A stretch of 64,000 bases of DNA from positions 310,001 through 374,000 of the forward strand of contig CAVZUJ010000001.1 of NCBI GenBank assembly GCA_963778525.1, in the 5' to 3' direction. Origin of the DNA: Schlegelella_A sp963778525 (GTDB lineage: Bacteria; Pseudomonadota; Gammaproteobacteria; Burkholderiales; Burkholderiaceae_C). The notes beneath the pieces were generated by a model, which worked only from the letters and a program-made list of their open reading frames with translations, was not told where the DNA came from and searched no databases. A program made the position numbers and the translations under genes. Of this stretch, positions 37,701-46,562 are shown in pieces (position 1 is the stretch's first letter; every line of letters begins with the position of its first letter).

Positions 37701-40334
37701 CCGACGGCCGCCCGCTGTCGCGCCACGTGCAGGACCTGATCGAGGCGCACGACGGCGCGCTCGAAGAGCGCCAGGCCGTCTCGACGACGGCGCTCGGCGG
37801 CCGAGATGGGCGCCGAGATCGTGCCGCGCCGCCCGACCGGCGAGTTCGCACAGACCAGCGGCGAGTTCCGCTTCGACGTGACCGCGCTCGTCCGACCGGC
37901 ACGGCCCTGGGTCAATGTTCTCGCCAATCCGGATTTCGGGACGCAACTGAGCGAAGGCGGCGGCGGCTACAGCTGGGCCGTCAACAGCCGCCTCAACATG
38001 CTGACGCCCTGGTCGAACGATCCGGTGGCCGACCCGCCCGGCGAATGGCTGCTGCTGCAGGACACGAAGACGCTGCAGACCTGGAGCATCGCACCGGGCG
38101 CGGCCGGTGCAGCGGAAGCCGAATACCGCATCTCGCACGGCCAGGGCTACAGCGTCTTCAGCCATCGGCGCGGTGCGCTCGACGTCAACGTCACCTGGTG
38201 CGTCGATGCCGACAGCGCCGTCAAGCAGGTACGCATCCGCCTCGTCAATCGCGGCCATCGAACGCTGCAGCTGCGCGTCATCGGCGTCACCGAATGGATC
38301 CTGGGCGCCAATCGCGCCGATCGCGGCACGACGCACACGCGGATGGCGAGTTGCCGGGCCGCGCCGAGCGCCGACGCCGGTGCGCCGCGCGCGAGCGAGG
38401 CCGCCGAGCCCGAACGTCGCATGACCGCGTTGTTCTGCACGCAGCGCGAGCGTTCCGGCGGCTTCGGCGGCGGCACCGCGTTCTTCGGTCTTGCCGGCGA
38501 CGGCGAGGAGCTGATGGACTGGACTTGCGACCGGCGCGAATCGTTCGACGCGCGCGGCCGGCTCGTCGTCCCGGATCAATACGGGCAAACGAGCGGCGCC
38601 GGCCTCGACCCCTGCGCGGCGATCGCGACGCGCGTGCAGGTTCGCGCCGGCGAATCGATCGACCGGGTCTTCCTGCTCGGCTGGGCCGGCAGCCCCGAGG
38701 CCGCCCGGATGCTGGCCGAGCGTGCCGCGATGGTGCCGGCGCTCAGACGCATGCAGCAGGCGCGCGCCCGCTGGGACGAGCTGCTCGGCGGCACGATGGT
38801 TCGCACGCCCGATCCTCTCTTCGACGCGATGGTCAATCGCTGGCTGCTGTACCAGACGCTCTCCTGCCGGCTCTGGGCCAAGGCCGGCTTCTACCAGGCC
38901 GGCGGCGCCTACGGCTTTCGCGATCAGCTGCAGGACTCGATGGCGCTCGCCTGGACAGCGCCGAAGATGCTGCGCCAGCAGATCGTGCTCTCGGCCTCGC
39001 GCCAGTTTCCCGAGGGCGACGTCCAGCACTGGTGGCATGCACCCACGGGTGCGGGCGTGCGGACGCATTTTTCGGACGACCTGCTCTGGCTTCCCTATGC
39101 CGCGCTGCACTACCTGCAGGCGACGGCGGACGCCTCGCTGCTCGACGAGCGCATCTCCTTCCTCGAAGGCATCGCGGTGCCGCCGGAGGCCGAAGATGCC
39201 TACTACTCGCCCGAGATCAGCAGCGAGGAGGTCACGCTCTACGAGCACTGCGCGCGCGCCATCGACCACAGCCTGCGGGTCGGCGTGCACGGCCTGCCGC
39301 TGATGGGCAGCGGCGACTGGAACGACGGCATGAATCGGGTCGGCCACGAAGGCCGCGGCGAGTCGGTCTGGCTGGCCTGGTTTCTCTGCGACATCGTCCG
39401 CCGCTTCGCGCCGGTCGCCGAGCAGCGCGGCGAGTCGGAGCGCGCCGCCCGCTGGCGCGCGGCCATGCGCGGCTGGCTGGCGGCCCTGCAGCGCGCCGGC
39501 TGGGACGGCGCCTGGTATCGCCGCGCCTTCTTCGACGATGGCTCGCCGCTCGGCTCGAGCGCCGAGGAAGAATGCCGGATCGACCTGATCGCACAGGCCT
39601 GGGCGGTGCTCTCGCGCGCCGCGCCCGAGGCCTTCGCGGAACGCGCGATGCAGGCGCTCGATGAGCGTCTCGTCGACCGCGAGGCCGGGCTGCTCAAGCT
39701 GCTCGATCCGCCGCTGCGCTTCGCGCAGCCGAGCGCCGGCTACATCCAGGCCTACCCGGCGGGCGTGCGCGAAAACGGCGGCCAGTATTCGCACGCCGGC
39801 GTCTGGGCGGCGATGGCCCAGGCGCAGCGCGGTGACGCCGAAGCCGCCTATCGATATTTCAGCTACCTGAGCCCGGCCCATCGTTCGCGCCATCCGACCC
39901 GCGGCCCGGCCTACGAAATCGAGCCCTATGTGATGGCCGGCGATGTCTACACCGCACCGCCCTACGTCGGCCGCGGCGGCTGGAGCTGGTACACCGGGTC
40001 GGCGGCCTGGATGCATCGGGCCGCCATCGAATCGATCTTCGGCTTCGCGCAGCATGGTGACGAGCTCTCTTTCACGCCCTGCCTGCCGGCGGCCTGGAAC
40101 GATGCCGAGATCGTGCTCACGCGCGAGGACCGCAAGCTTCGCGTGCTCTTCGCACGGGCCGGCGATTCGCCGCCGGCCGAGCTCGCCAGCGCCTATTCGG
40201 CACGTCTCCTGGGCATCGGCGAGCGCTTGCGCTGGTCGACCCTGGCCGCCGGCGCCTGCTACCTCGTCCTTCTGGATCCGGTGCCGCTCGCTGCGCAGGC
40301 GTTCGACGTGGCGTCGCTCTCGCCATCGGACTGA
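31706..40334 (+). CDS. ndvB: Cyclic beta-1,2-glucan synthase (NdvB/ChvB-type, GT84-GH94); one frameshift
   Basis: About 2,875 aa. Makes cyclic beta-1,2-glucan, a periplasmic osmo-adaptation polymer. Order: helical N-terminal region; membrane helices about 411-470; GT84 glycosyltransferase domain with the DxD-like LTLDSDTRLPPG near residue 637; helices about 822-865 and 948-981; glycoamylase-like domain from about 1267 (FLFHQKRRLFHIGF ... AHHQGMSVVALANV); then two GH94-type regions ending in the phosphorylase catalytic motif GSGDWNDGMNRVG near 39,315. The frame slips at about 37,797-37,803 in GCTCGGCGGCC, where one base fewer restores TTALG-AEMGAE. All domains are otherwise intact. Confidence 0.92.
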
Positions 40335-40338
40335 GGCA

Positions 40339-40356
40339 GCGTCGCCCTCTCCTACA
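40339..40356. promoter_or_regulatory. Partial copy of the recurrent motif (site E)
   Basis: Right half CCTACA (40351-40356) is exact; the left half GCGTCG is a poor match. It lies about 97 nt before the DUF1328 start codon. Confidence 0.3.
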
Positions 40357-40452
40357 GGCGCACACGCGAGGCTCCGATCCCGACCCGGGGACACCCGCCC
40401 TAGAGTTCCACATCAACGGCGGCAAAGAGCCGCCAGCAACAGGAGAAACGCC

Positions 40453-40632
40453 ATGCTGAAGTGGGCCATCGTTTTCGCGGTCATCGCGCTCGTCGCCGGG
40501 ATGTTCGGCTTTACCGGCATCGCAGCGGGAGCAGCCGGCATCGCGAAGATCCTCTTCGTCGTCTTCCTGGTCCTGTTCGTTGCCGTGCTGCTGTTCGCTC
40601 TGCTCGGCGCCAAGGCCATTTCCAATCGCTAG
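40453..40632 (+). CDS. DUF1328 small membrane protein (YtjA-like)
   Basis: 59 aa: starts LKWAIVFAVIALVAGMFGF, typical of DUF1328, and has two membrane helices separated by GIAAGAAGIAK. AGGAGA lies 7 nt before the ATG. The family is widespread and often stress-induced, with no defined function. Followed by a ferritin-like gene after 12 nt. Confidence 0.9.
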   Translation: MLKWAIVFAVIALVAGMFGFTGIAAGAAGIAKILFVVFLVLFVAVLLFALLGAKAISNR

Positions 40633-40644
40633 AGAGAGACCTCA

Positions 40645-41220
40645 ATGAACAACAAGACGACGACGCCCGGTAACGTCCAGAGCCTGCCGGTCTCCGGCGA
40701 GAAGCGCCTGCGCCTGGACGAGGCGGCGCTCGACGCGGCCAAGCGCAGCATCGAAAAAGGCGCGGTGACCCCGAGCTACGGTCCCTGGCGCGAGGACATC
40801 ATCAAGCTGCTGAACGACGCGCTCGCCACCGAGATCGTCTGCATCCTGCGCTACAAGCGTCATCACTTCACCGCCAAGGGCCTGGCCTCGCCGAAGATCG
40901 CGGAGGAGTTCCTGGTGCACGCGAACGAGGAAACGGCGCACGGCGACCTGCTCGCCGAGCGCATCGTGCAGCTCGGTGGCGAACCCGACTTCTCGCCGAC
41001 GACGCTCACCAGTCGCAGCCACGCCGACTACGACGGCTCGCTCGATCTCAAGTCCATGATCCGTGCCAACCTGGTTGCCGAGCGCGTGGCCATCGAGGCC
41101 TACAGCCAGATGATCAACCTGATCGGCGACAAGGACTCGACGACGCGCCGCGTCCTGGAGTCCATCCTCAGCCAGGAACAGGAACACGCCGACGAGCTGA
41201 GCGACTGGCTCACCGACTGA
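40645..41220 (+). CDS. Ferritin-like/bacterioferritin-type protein
   Basis: 191 aa four-helix ferritin-like domain. Candidate di-iron ligands: Glu in ATEIVCILRYKRHHF, ExxH in NEETAHGDLLAER, Glu in ERVAIEAYSQMI and ExxH in SQEQEHADEL. The N-terminal 40 residues are an extension. Such proteins store iron or detoxify peroxide. Co-transcription with DUF1328 is likely (12-nt gap, GAGAGA upstream of ATG). Confidence 0.88.
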   Translation: MNNKTTTPGNVQSLPVSGEKRLRLDEAALDAAKRSIEKGAVTPSYGPWREDIIKLLNDALATEIVCILRYKRHHFTAKGLASPKIAEEFLVHANEETAHGDLLAERIVQLGGEPDFSPTTLTSRSHADYDGSLDLKSMIRANLVAERVAIEAYSQMINLIGDKDSTTRRVLESILSQEQEHADELSDWLTD

Positions 41221-41251
41221 GCGCAGGCGAGCGCCGACGGCGCTCGCTGCT

Positions 41252-41902
41252 TCAGCGCGGATCGGAGCGCGGGCAGGCCAGGGCCTCCCCGCGCTGCAGC
41301 GCATCCAGGCTGTCGCCGATGCCGTCGGCCAGTCGCACCAGGGCGCGTCGATGTGCTGCGGCGAGCGCCGGCATGCCCGGCTCGGCCGTCTCCCGGATCA
41401 ACCACTCGCAATGACGGGGGGTCGCCTGCGGCGAGCCGGCGGTCAGGGTCCACGAGCCTTCGATGCGGGCTTCACTGCCGGGAATCGAATCGAAGCGACG
41501 AACGTCGACGTTGATCCGCGTCGGCGGCACCTGGCCGGCGACCGCCTGGTGAGCCTCGACGACGCCGGTATGCACGATCAGCTCTTCAAGCAGGGCTTGC
41601 CGGAACTCGTCGCGCAAGGGCGCGGCCCAGCGCTCCTGCTCGAGCGCCGCCAGCGTTCCGTCAGGCAGGCGAACGAGCCACTGCGGTTGATCGACCTGCG
41701 TCGGCAGGCCGATCGGCGCAAGCACGACCGGGATCTGAGGCCGCGCAGCTGAAGCGCCATCGGCACGACTGGCCAGGGTCGACGGCATCAACGAATGCAG
41801 TCGCACGCTCGGCGTGGTCGAGCTGCATGCCGCGAGCGCGAAGAGCGCCGCGGCGGCCACGAGCGGGAAGCGACGTTGCAACGAACGATCGGATGAAAGC
41901 AT
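41252..41902 (-). CDS. pqiC: PqiC-type ABC-transport auxiliary lipoprotein
   Basis: 216 aa. Signal peptide with lipobox ALAACSS. The following domain (VVLAPIGLPTQVDQPQWLVR, WAAPLRDEFRQALLEEL) matches the PqiC/YmbA family, an outer-membrane lipoprotein that docks the PqiB tube. It ends the pqiA1-pqiA2-pqiB-pqiC run, 11 nt after pqiB. Confidence 0.87.
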   Translation of the reverse strand: MLSSDRSLQRRFPLVAAAALFALAACSSTTPSVRLHSLMPSTLASRADGASAARPQIPVVLAPIGLPTQVDQPQWLVRLPDGTLAALEQERWAAPLRDEFRQALLEELIVHTGVVEAHQAVAGQVPPTRINVDVRRFDSIPGSEARIEGSWTLTAGSPQATPRHCEWLIRETAEPGMPALAAAHRRALVRLADGIGDSLDALQRGEALACPRSDPR

Positions 41903-41913
41903 GACCTGAGGCC

Positions 41914-43605
41914 TCAGCGAGTCGGCGCCGGCAGTGGCGGGTCGGCCGGCTTGCCGCGCAGGAGCGAGTCGGGATGTTGCTGCAGATAGTCGGAGAGCAC
42001 GCGCAGCGAGCGCGATGTGCGCTGCAATTCGAGCAAGGTCTCCTGCAGGTTCTGCTGCACCGGCGCGTTCGAATCGGTGACGTTGCGATCGAGGCTGTCG
42101 AGCGAAGCCTGGGCACGGGCGAGAGTCTTCTGCACGTCGACCAGCGCTTTCTGAGCCTCGGGTGTCAGGCGATTGATGGCCGCGCTCGCGCCGGCAAGCG
42201 TCGAGCGCAGGTCCTTGCCGATCTCGTCGAACGGAATCTTGCTGACCTTCTCGACGATCTCGGCGATCTGCGGCTGCACTTGGCTCAAGGTGCCGGGCAC
42301 CGTCGGCAGCACCATCGTGCCGTCGCTGCCCATCGCTGCGTGGGCCGGCTGCTTGGCGATGAAGTCGAGCGCGACATAGAGCTGGCCGGTCAGAAGATTG
42401 CCGCTTCTAACCTGGGCCCGCACGCCATCGGCGACGAGCTCGCGCACGACCGTCTGATCGGGACTGCCGTCGCCCGCACTGCCGGCGGCCTTCAACAAGG
42501 CATCGCGCAGCGGACCGAGGCGCAGCGGATAGATGTCGGCCCTGACCTCGATCGGATAGTGCTTGCGCGGCCCGTCGTACAGCATCGCGATCGAGGTGAC
42601 GCGACCGATCTCCGTGCCGAGCAGATCGAGCGGTGCACCGACGCTCAGGCCGCGCACCGATTGATCGAACACCATGCGGACGTGCACCGGCGGGCCGTCG
42701 GGCGGAGCGAGTGCGGTGTTGCGGTCGGTGTATAGGTTGAACACCGCATTGGCGGGCGCGGGCGTGGCAGCGGAGGCACCGGGCGCGTTCTCGAACGCCA
42801 GGCCGCCGGCGAGCACGGATGCGATGGTTTGAGTATTGAGAGTCAGCCCGCTGGCATTGACCGTCAGGTCGATGCCGCTGGCATTCCAGAACCGGGTCGC
42901 TGTCGTCACCAGCTTCTGGTACGGCGCCTCGACGAAGATCTTCAGCACCAGCTCGTCGCGATCGGGGTCGAGCGCGTAGGCGACGACCCGTCCGACGCGG
43001 GCACGCCGATGGAACACCGGCGAGCCGACATCGAGGGAGCCGAGATCGTCGGAGCGCAAGACGAAGATCGAACCCGGCTCTCCGCGCATCACGAGCGGCG
43101 GTGCCTCCAGGCCTTTGAATTCGCTCTGCGATTCCTTCGACACGCCGGCATCGGCGGCGATGTAGGCGCCCGACAGCAGCGTCCCCAGGCCAGTGATGCC
43201 GCCGACGCCGATGCGCGGACGGACCACCCAGAACGTGGTGTCCTCGACGGCGATGCTGGCGGCCGAGCGGTCGAGCTGGACGCTGACGACGACGTGCTTG
43301 TCGGCGCCGCGCAGAGACACCGCGTAGACCTTGCCGACAACGACTTCCTTGTAGCGCAGGTCGGTCTTGCCGGCCTCGACGCCGTCGGCAGACGCGAACT
43401 CGATCTCGATCCGCGGGCCGACCAGAAAGACGGTGCGAAAGAGGAGCGACGCGCCGATCGCGATCGCCACGGCCGGCAGCAGCCAGACGAGCGAGACGTT
43501 CCAGCGCCGCGCCGGCGCCACGCGCGGCTGGGGCAGCTCGGCCACGGCCACCGGTTCGACCGGAGGCGGCGCAGCGGGTGCAGGTTCAGGCGTTTGTTCG
43601 GCCAT
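41914..43605 (-). CDS. pqiB: PqiB, MCE-domain lipid-transport tunnel protein
   Basis: 563 aa. One N-terminal membrane helix (VSLVWLLPAVAIAIGASLLF) and three MCE domains (about 58-150, 175-260, 300-410), then a C-terminal helical needle region (about 450-550). PqiB hexamers form a tunnel across the periplasm that carries lipids between membranes. It overlaps the upstream pqiA2 by 20 nt. Confidence 0.93.
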   Translation of the reverse strand: MAEQTPEPAPAAPPPVEPVAVAELPQPRVAPARRWNVSLVWLLPAVAIAIGASLLFRTVFLVGPRIEIEFASADGVEAGKTDLRYKEVVVGKVYAVSLRGADKHVVVSVQLDRSAASIAVEDTTFWVVRPRIGVGGITGLGTLLSGAYIAADAGVSKESQSEFKGLEAPPLVMRGEPGSIFVLRSDDLGSLDVGSPVFHRRARVGRVVAYALDPDRDELVLKIFVEAPYQKLVTTATRFWNASGIDLTVNASGLTLNTQTIASVLAGGLAFENAPGASAATPAPANAVFNLYTDRNTALAPPDGPPVHVRMVFDQSVRGLSVGAPLDLLGTEIGRVTSIAMLYDGPRKHYPIEVRADIYPLRLGPLRDALLKAAGSAGDGSPDQTVVRELVADGVRAQVRSGNLLTGQLYVALDFIAKQPAHAAMGSDGTMVLPTVPGTLSQVQPQIAEIVEKVSKIPFDEIGKDLRSTLAGASAAINRLTPEAQKALVDVQKTLARAQASLDSLDRNVTDSNAPVQQNLQETLLELQRTSRSLRVLSDYLQQHPDSLLRGKPADPPLPAPTR

Positions 43606-44230
43606 CTTTCCAGATCAGTCGGGGATCGAAGCTGAGTGTCGCGAGCATCGTCAGGACAACGACCCCGGCGAAGCAGAGCAGGCCCGGACCGGCGCGGACG
43701 CTGGCGAGCGGACCGAAGCGAACGGTCGCGCCGAGCAGGACGACGACGTAGACGTCGAGCATCGACCAATGTCCGACCGTCTCGATGAGTCGAAACAGCT
43801 TGGCGCGCTCCAGGCGCCGCCAGGCCGGCGCGACGCGCACGGTCCAGGCGAGCAGCGCGAGGACGCCGATCTTCAGCACCGGTACCGCGATGCTCGCGAT
43901 GAAGACGATCACCGCCAGCCCCCAGGAGCCATCGACCCAGAGCTCGTGGATGCCACCGAGCAAGGTGTGCTCCTCGCGGTCCGGGGCCGACACGGTGATC
44001 ATGATCGGCAGCGCATTGGCCGGCACGTAGAGCACCGCCGCCGCGAGCACGCAGGCCCAGGTGCGCTGCAGGCTCATCGGCTTGGCTTCGCGCAGCACGT
44101 GGCCGCAGCGCGGGCAGTGCTGCAGCAAGCCGCTCGCGTGGTCGCCGGCAAGCACGTTGGCCGACACCAGGCCGCAGCTCTCGCAACCGAGCAGGCGCGG
44201 CGCCGCGTCGCGAGCCAGGACGGTGCTCAT
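43586..44230 (-). CDS. PqiA family membrane protein, second unit
   Basis: 214 aa. N-terminal rubredoxin-like zinc site (CESCGL ... CPRCGH), then four hydrophobic segments including VLYVPANALPIMITVSA and GSWGLAVIVFIASIAVPVLKI, the PqiA core. E. coli PqiA is one 417-aa protein with two such repeats; here each repeat is a separate gene. ATG 44230 overlaps the stop of the first unit as ATGA. Partner of PqiB. Confidence 0.88.
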   Translation of the reverse strand: MSTVLARDAAPRLLGCESCGLVSANVLAGDHASGLLQHCPRCGHVLREAKPMSLQRTWACVLAAAVLYVPANALPIMITVSAPDREEHTLLGGIHELWVDGSWGLAVIVFIASIAVPVLKIGVLALLAWTVRVAPAWRRLERAKLFRLIETVGHWSMLDVYVVVLLGATVRFGPLASVRAGPGLLCFAGVVVLTMLATLSFDPRLIWKDGRTNA

Positions 44231-44829
44231 TGCACTTGCCACCACAGATGCTTGGTGCCGGCCGATTCGATGGCTGCGAACAGCAGGATCACGCCCCCGA
44301 GCGCGAACAGGCCGGGACCCGGGGCAGCATCGGCCAGGCCGGACAGGCGCACCAGCGACAGCAGGACCCCGATGGTGAAGACCTCCACCATGTTCCAGCG
44401 GCTGGCATGGTGCAGGGCCCGCACGCAGAGCGCGAAGCCGCGCGGCACGCGTCCCGAGACGAGCGGAACCAGGATATAGAGGCGAAGGAGGATGAAGAAC
44501 GCCGGTGCCAGCATCGCCGTGATCGCGGCAAGCACGGCGATGATCTCCTGCCCCTGGTTCCACGTCGTGGCGATCGCCTGCGGCAGGGTGGCAGCGTGGG
44601 CCGTGCCGCGCAATTCGAGCGTCAGCACGTTGGTGCTGACGCCGATGCCGAACACGACAGCGGCGGTGATGGTCAGCGCCAGGATCGTCGGCAGCTGGAG
44701 GCGATGGCTGTGACCGAGCGAGGCTTCGCAGCGAACGCAGCGGGCGACGTCGCCGCGCGCGAGCGGCCGCCAGCGATGCGCCATGCCGCACTGCTCGCAG
44801 ACGACCAGCGAGTCTTCCTCACGGTTCAT
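44227..44829 (-). CDS. PqiA family membrane protein, first unit
   Basis: 200 aa. N-terminal zinc-binding pair CEQCGM and CVRCEA, then membrane segments with VSTNVLTLELRG and FILLRLYILVPLV. First gene of the four-gene pqi operon. Corresponds to the N-terminal half of a canonical PqiA. No recurrent CCTACA motif lies upstream; the 86 nt before it hold no recognisable promoter. Confidence 0.87.
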   Translation of the reverse strand: MNREEDSLVVCEQCGMAHRWRPLARGDVARCVRCEASLGHSHRLQLPTILALTITAAVVFGIGVSTNVLTLELRGTAHAATLPQAIATTWNQGQEIIAVLAAITAMLAPAFFILLRLYILVPLVSGRVPRGFALCVRALHHASRWNMVEVFTIGVLLSLVRLSGLADAAPGPGLFALGGVILLFAAIESAGTKHLWWQVQ

Positions 44830-44915
44830 CGAAACGCGCCCCCCACCGCTCCCCGCGGCTGGGCGCGATTATCACGGGGCGCGCCGGATCCCGGGTTGCC
44901 GCACGTGCAGGAGAC

Positions 44916-45233
44916 TCAATCGGTGTTGCCAGCGACCGATACCTTGCGTGTCGCGAAGCGGGTCGACTGGGCGACGTGGCGCGTCGCGGTCTGCAGCCCC
45001 AGCAGCTCGGCATCGGCACGCCGATGCGCGGCGCGCTCCACGGCGCCGGCGACGACCGAGTGAAAGATCAGGAGAAGCGCGATCGCTGCCACCACCGCCA
45101 CCGCCAGCGCGCCCTTGCGCACGACCGGCTGGTCGAGTCCGCTCGTCGCTCGCGGCTCGATCGAGGTTCGGTCCGGCGAGGAGTTGAAGAACCAGCGGAC
45201 GAATGGGTCGATGCGGTCGGTGAGTGTGTTCAT
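44916..45233 (-). CDS. Small hypothetical membrane protein
   Basis: 105 aa. Short N-terminus, one strong membrane helix (GALAVAVVAAIALLLIFHSVV), then a charged C-terminal tail. AGGAG lies 6 nt before ATG 45233. No family recognised. Encoded alone between pqiA and the divergent transglutaminase-like gene. Confidence 0.65.
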   Translation of the reverse strand: MNTLTDRIDPFVRWFFNSSPDRTSIEPRATSGLDQPVVRKGALAVAVVAAIALLLIFHSVVAGAVERAAHRRADAELLGLQTATRHVAQSTRFATRKVSVAGNTD

Positions 45234-45351
45234 GCGAATCTCCTCGGTCAGAAGGCTACGCACACGCCATCGCCGCGACAGCCAGTGGAGTGCGCTCCGC
45301 GTCGTCGGACGCCGCCTACTTCCCGGCCAACGGTCGACGACGCGTCGCTTT

Positions 45352-45357
45352 CCTACA
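45352..45357. promoter_or_regulatory. Right half of the recurrent motif (site F)
   Basis: CCTACA alone, preceded by TTT, 89 nt before the transglutaminase-like ATG. The left arm is not conserved. The rest of 45,234-45,445 holds no gene I can support. Confidence 0.25.
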
Positions 45358-45445
45358 GCCGCCATCGCCGAATCCGGATTCAGGAGGCGATGCAGCCGTG
45401 GGAAGCTGCGCGGCAGGGCAATGGCGCCCATGGGAGATCCTGGAA

Positions 45446-46285
45446 ATGCGCATTCGAATCGGCTACGACATCGAGCTGGCCGTGGCTTCCCCGATGGCGA
45501 TCGTCTATCTGCTGCGCGTGCACCCATCGAGGAACGGGGACCTGGTCGCTCCGGAAAACGTCGTCGTCAGTGGCGGGCTGGTGCCGCAGGAATACATCGA
45601 CAGCTTCGGCAACGCCTGCGGCCGCGTCAACGTGCCGCTCGGCATGAACACGGTGAGGCTGACGAACGAGGCCGAGATCCATGACTCGGGCGAGCTCGAC
45701 GAGCTCGATCCCGGCGCACGCCAGCACGACCCGACCGAGCTGCCGCCCGAGACGCTGCAGTTCCTGCTGCCCAGCCGTTACTGCGAGGTCGACAGCGAGC
45801 TCCTGGCTTTTGCTTGGAACCAGTTCGGCAACACCGCCCCGGGCGTGCCGCGGGTGCAGGCGATCTGCGAGTTCGTGCACCGGCATCTGACTTTCAACTA
45901 CAAGACGGCGCGGCCGACCCGCACGGCGCTCGACGGCTTCCGCGAGCGCCAGGGCGTCTGCCGCGACTTCACGCATCTGGCCGTCACCCTTTGCCGCTGC
46001 ATGAACATCCCGGCGCGATATACCACCGGCTACCTGGGCGACATCGGCGTGCCCGCGGTGCCCGGCCCGATGGACTTCAGTGCCTGGTTCGAGGTCTTCC
46101 TCGGCGAGCGCTGGTACACCTTCGACGCGCGCCACAACCGGCGCCGGATCGGCCGCATCGTGATGGCACGCGGCCGCGACGCCGGCGATGTGCCGATCAC
46201 GATGTGCTTCGGACCGAGCTCGCTGTTGAAGTTCGAGGTCGTCACCGATGAAATCGTCCCCGAGCGCCTGGCCCTCGCGGCCTGA
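45446..46285 (+). CDS. Transglutaminase-like cysteine peptidase-fold protein
   Basis: 279 aa. N-terminal beta region (residues 1-140) then a transglutaminase-like core. The catalytic Cys is in RQGVCRDFTHLAVTLCR and the Asp in WYTFDARHNRRRIGR. The position normally occupied by the catalytic His before the AW pair is Ser (MDFSAWFEVFLGERWYTF), so either His of DARHN takes over or the protein is not a standard enzyme. Soluble, without a signal peptide. The small hydrophilic gene follows after 26 nt. Confidence 0.85.
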   Translation: MRIRIGYDIELAVASPMAIVYLLRVHPSRNGDLVAPENVVVSGGLVPQEYIDSFGNACGRVNVPLGMNTVRLTNEAEIHDSGELDELDPGARQHDPTELPPETLQFLLPSRYCEVDSELLAFAWNQFGNTAPGVPRVQAICEFVHRHLTFNYKTARPTRTALDGFRERQGVCRDFTHLAVTLCRCMNIPARYTTGYLGDIGVPAVPGPMDFSAWFEVFLGERWYTFDARHNRRRIGRIVMARGRDAGDVPITMCFGPSSLLKFEVVTDEIVPERLALAA

Positions 46286-46311
46286 GCTCGCCCACGTCCA
46301 GGAGAACCACC

Positions 46312-46545
46312 ATGAGCAACACCCCGAACAAGGATCGCATCCAGGGCGAAGGCGACTACGACGCCGCGCGCCGCTACGACAAGTCGGCGGAGACCTTCGC
46401 CAAGTCGGGCAAGGTCGAGCAGGCGGCACATGAGGCGGCGCCCGAGTCGGCGCAGCAAGCCGACGAAATGAAGAAGGCCGAGGACATCGGCAAGTCGCAC
46501 TCGAAGGGCGAAGGCCCGTTGACGAGCAAGAAGCGCAAGGCTTGA
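46312..46545 (+). CDS. Small hydrophilic hypothetical protein
   Basis: 77 aa, very charged, rich in Lys/Glu/Ala/Ser without hydrophobic segments; probably disordered. AGGAGAA lies 5 nt before the ATG. No family recognised. Position after the transglutaminase-like gene and composition suggest a stress (desiccation-type) protein, which is inference only. Confidence 0.7.
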   Translation: MSNTPNKDRIQGEGDYDAARRYDKSAETFAKSGKVEQAAHEAAPESAQQADEMKKAEDIGKSHSKGEGPLTSKKRKA

Positions 46546-46562
46546 GCCTGCCTCGCGCCGCC

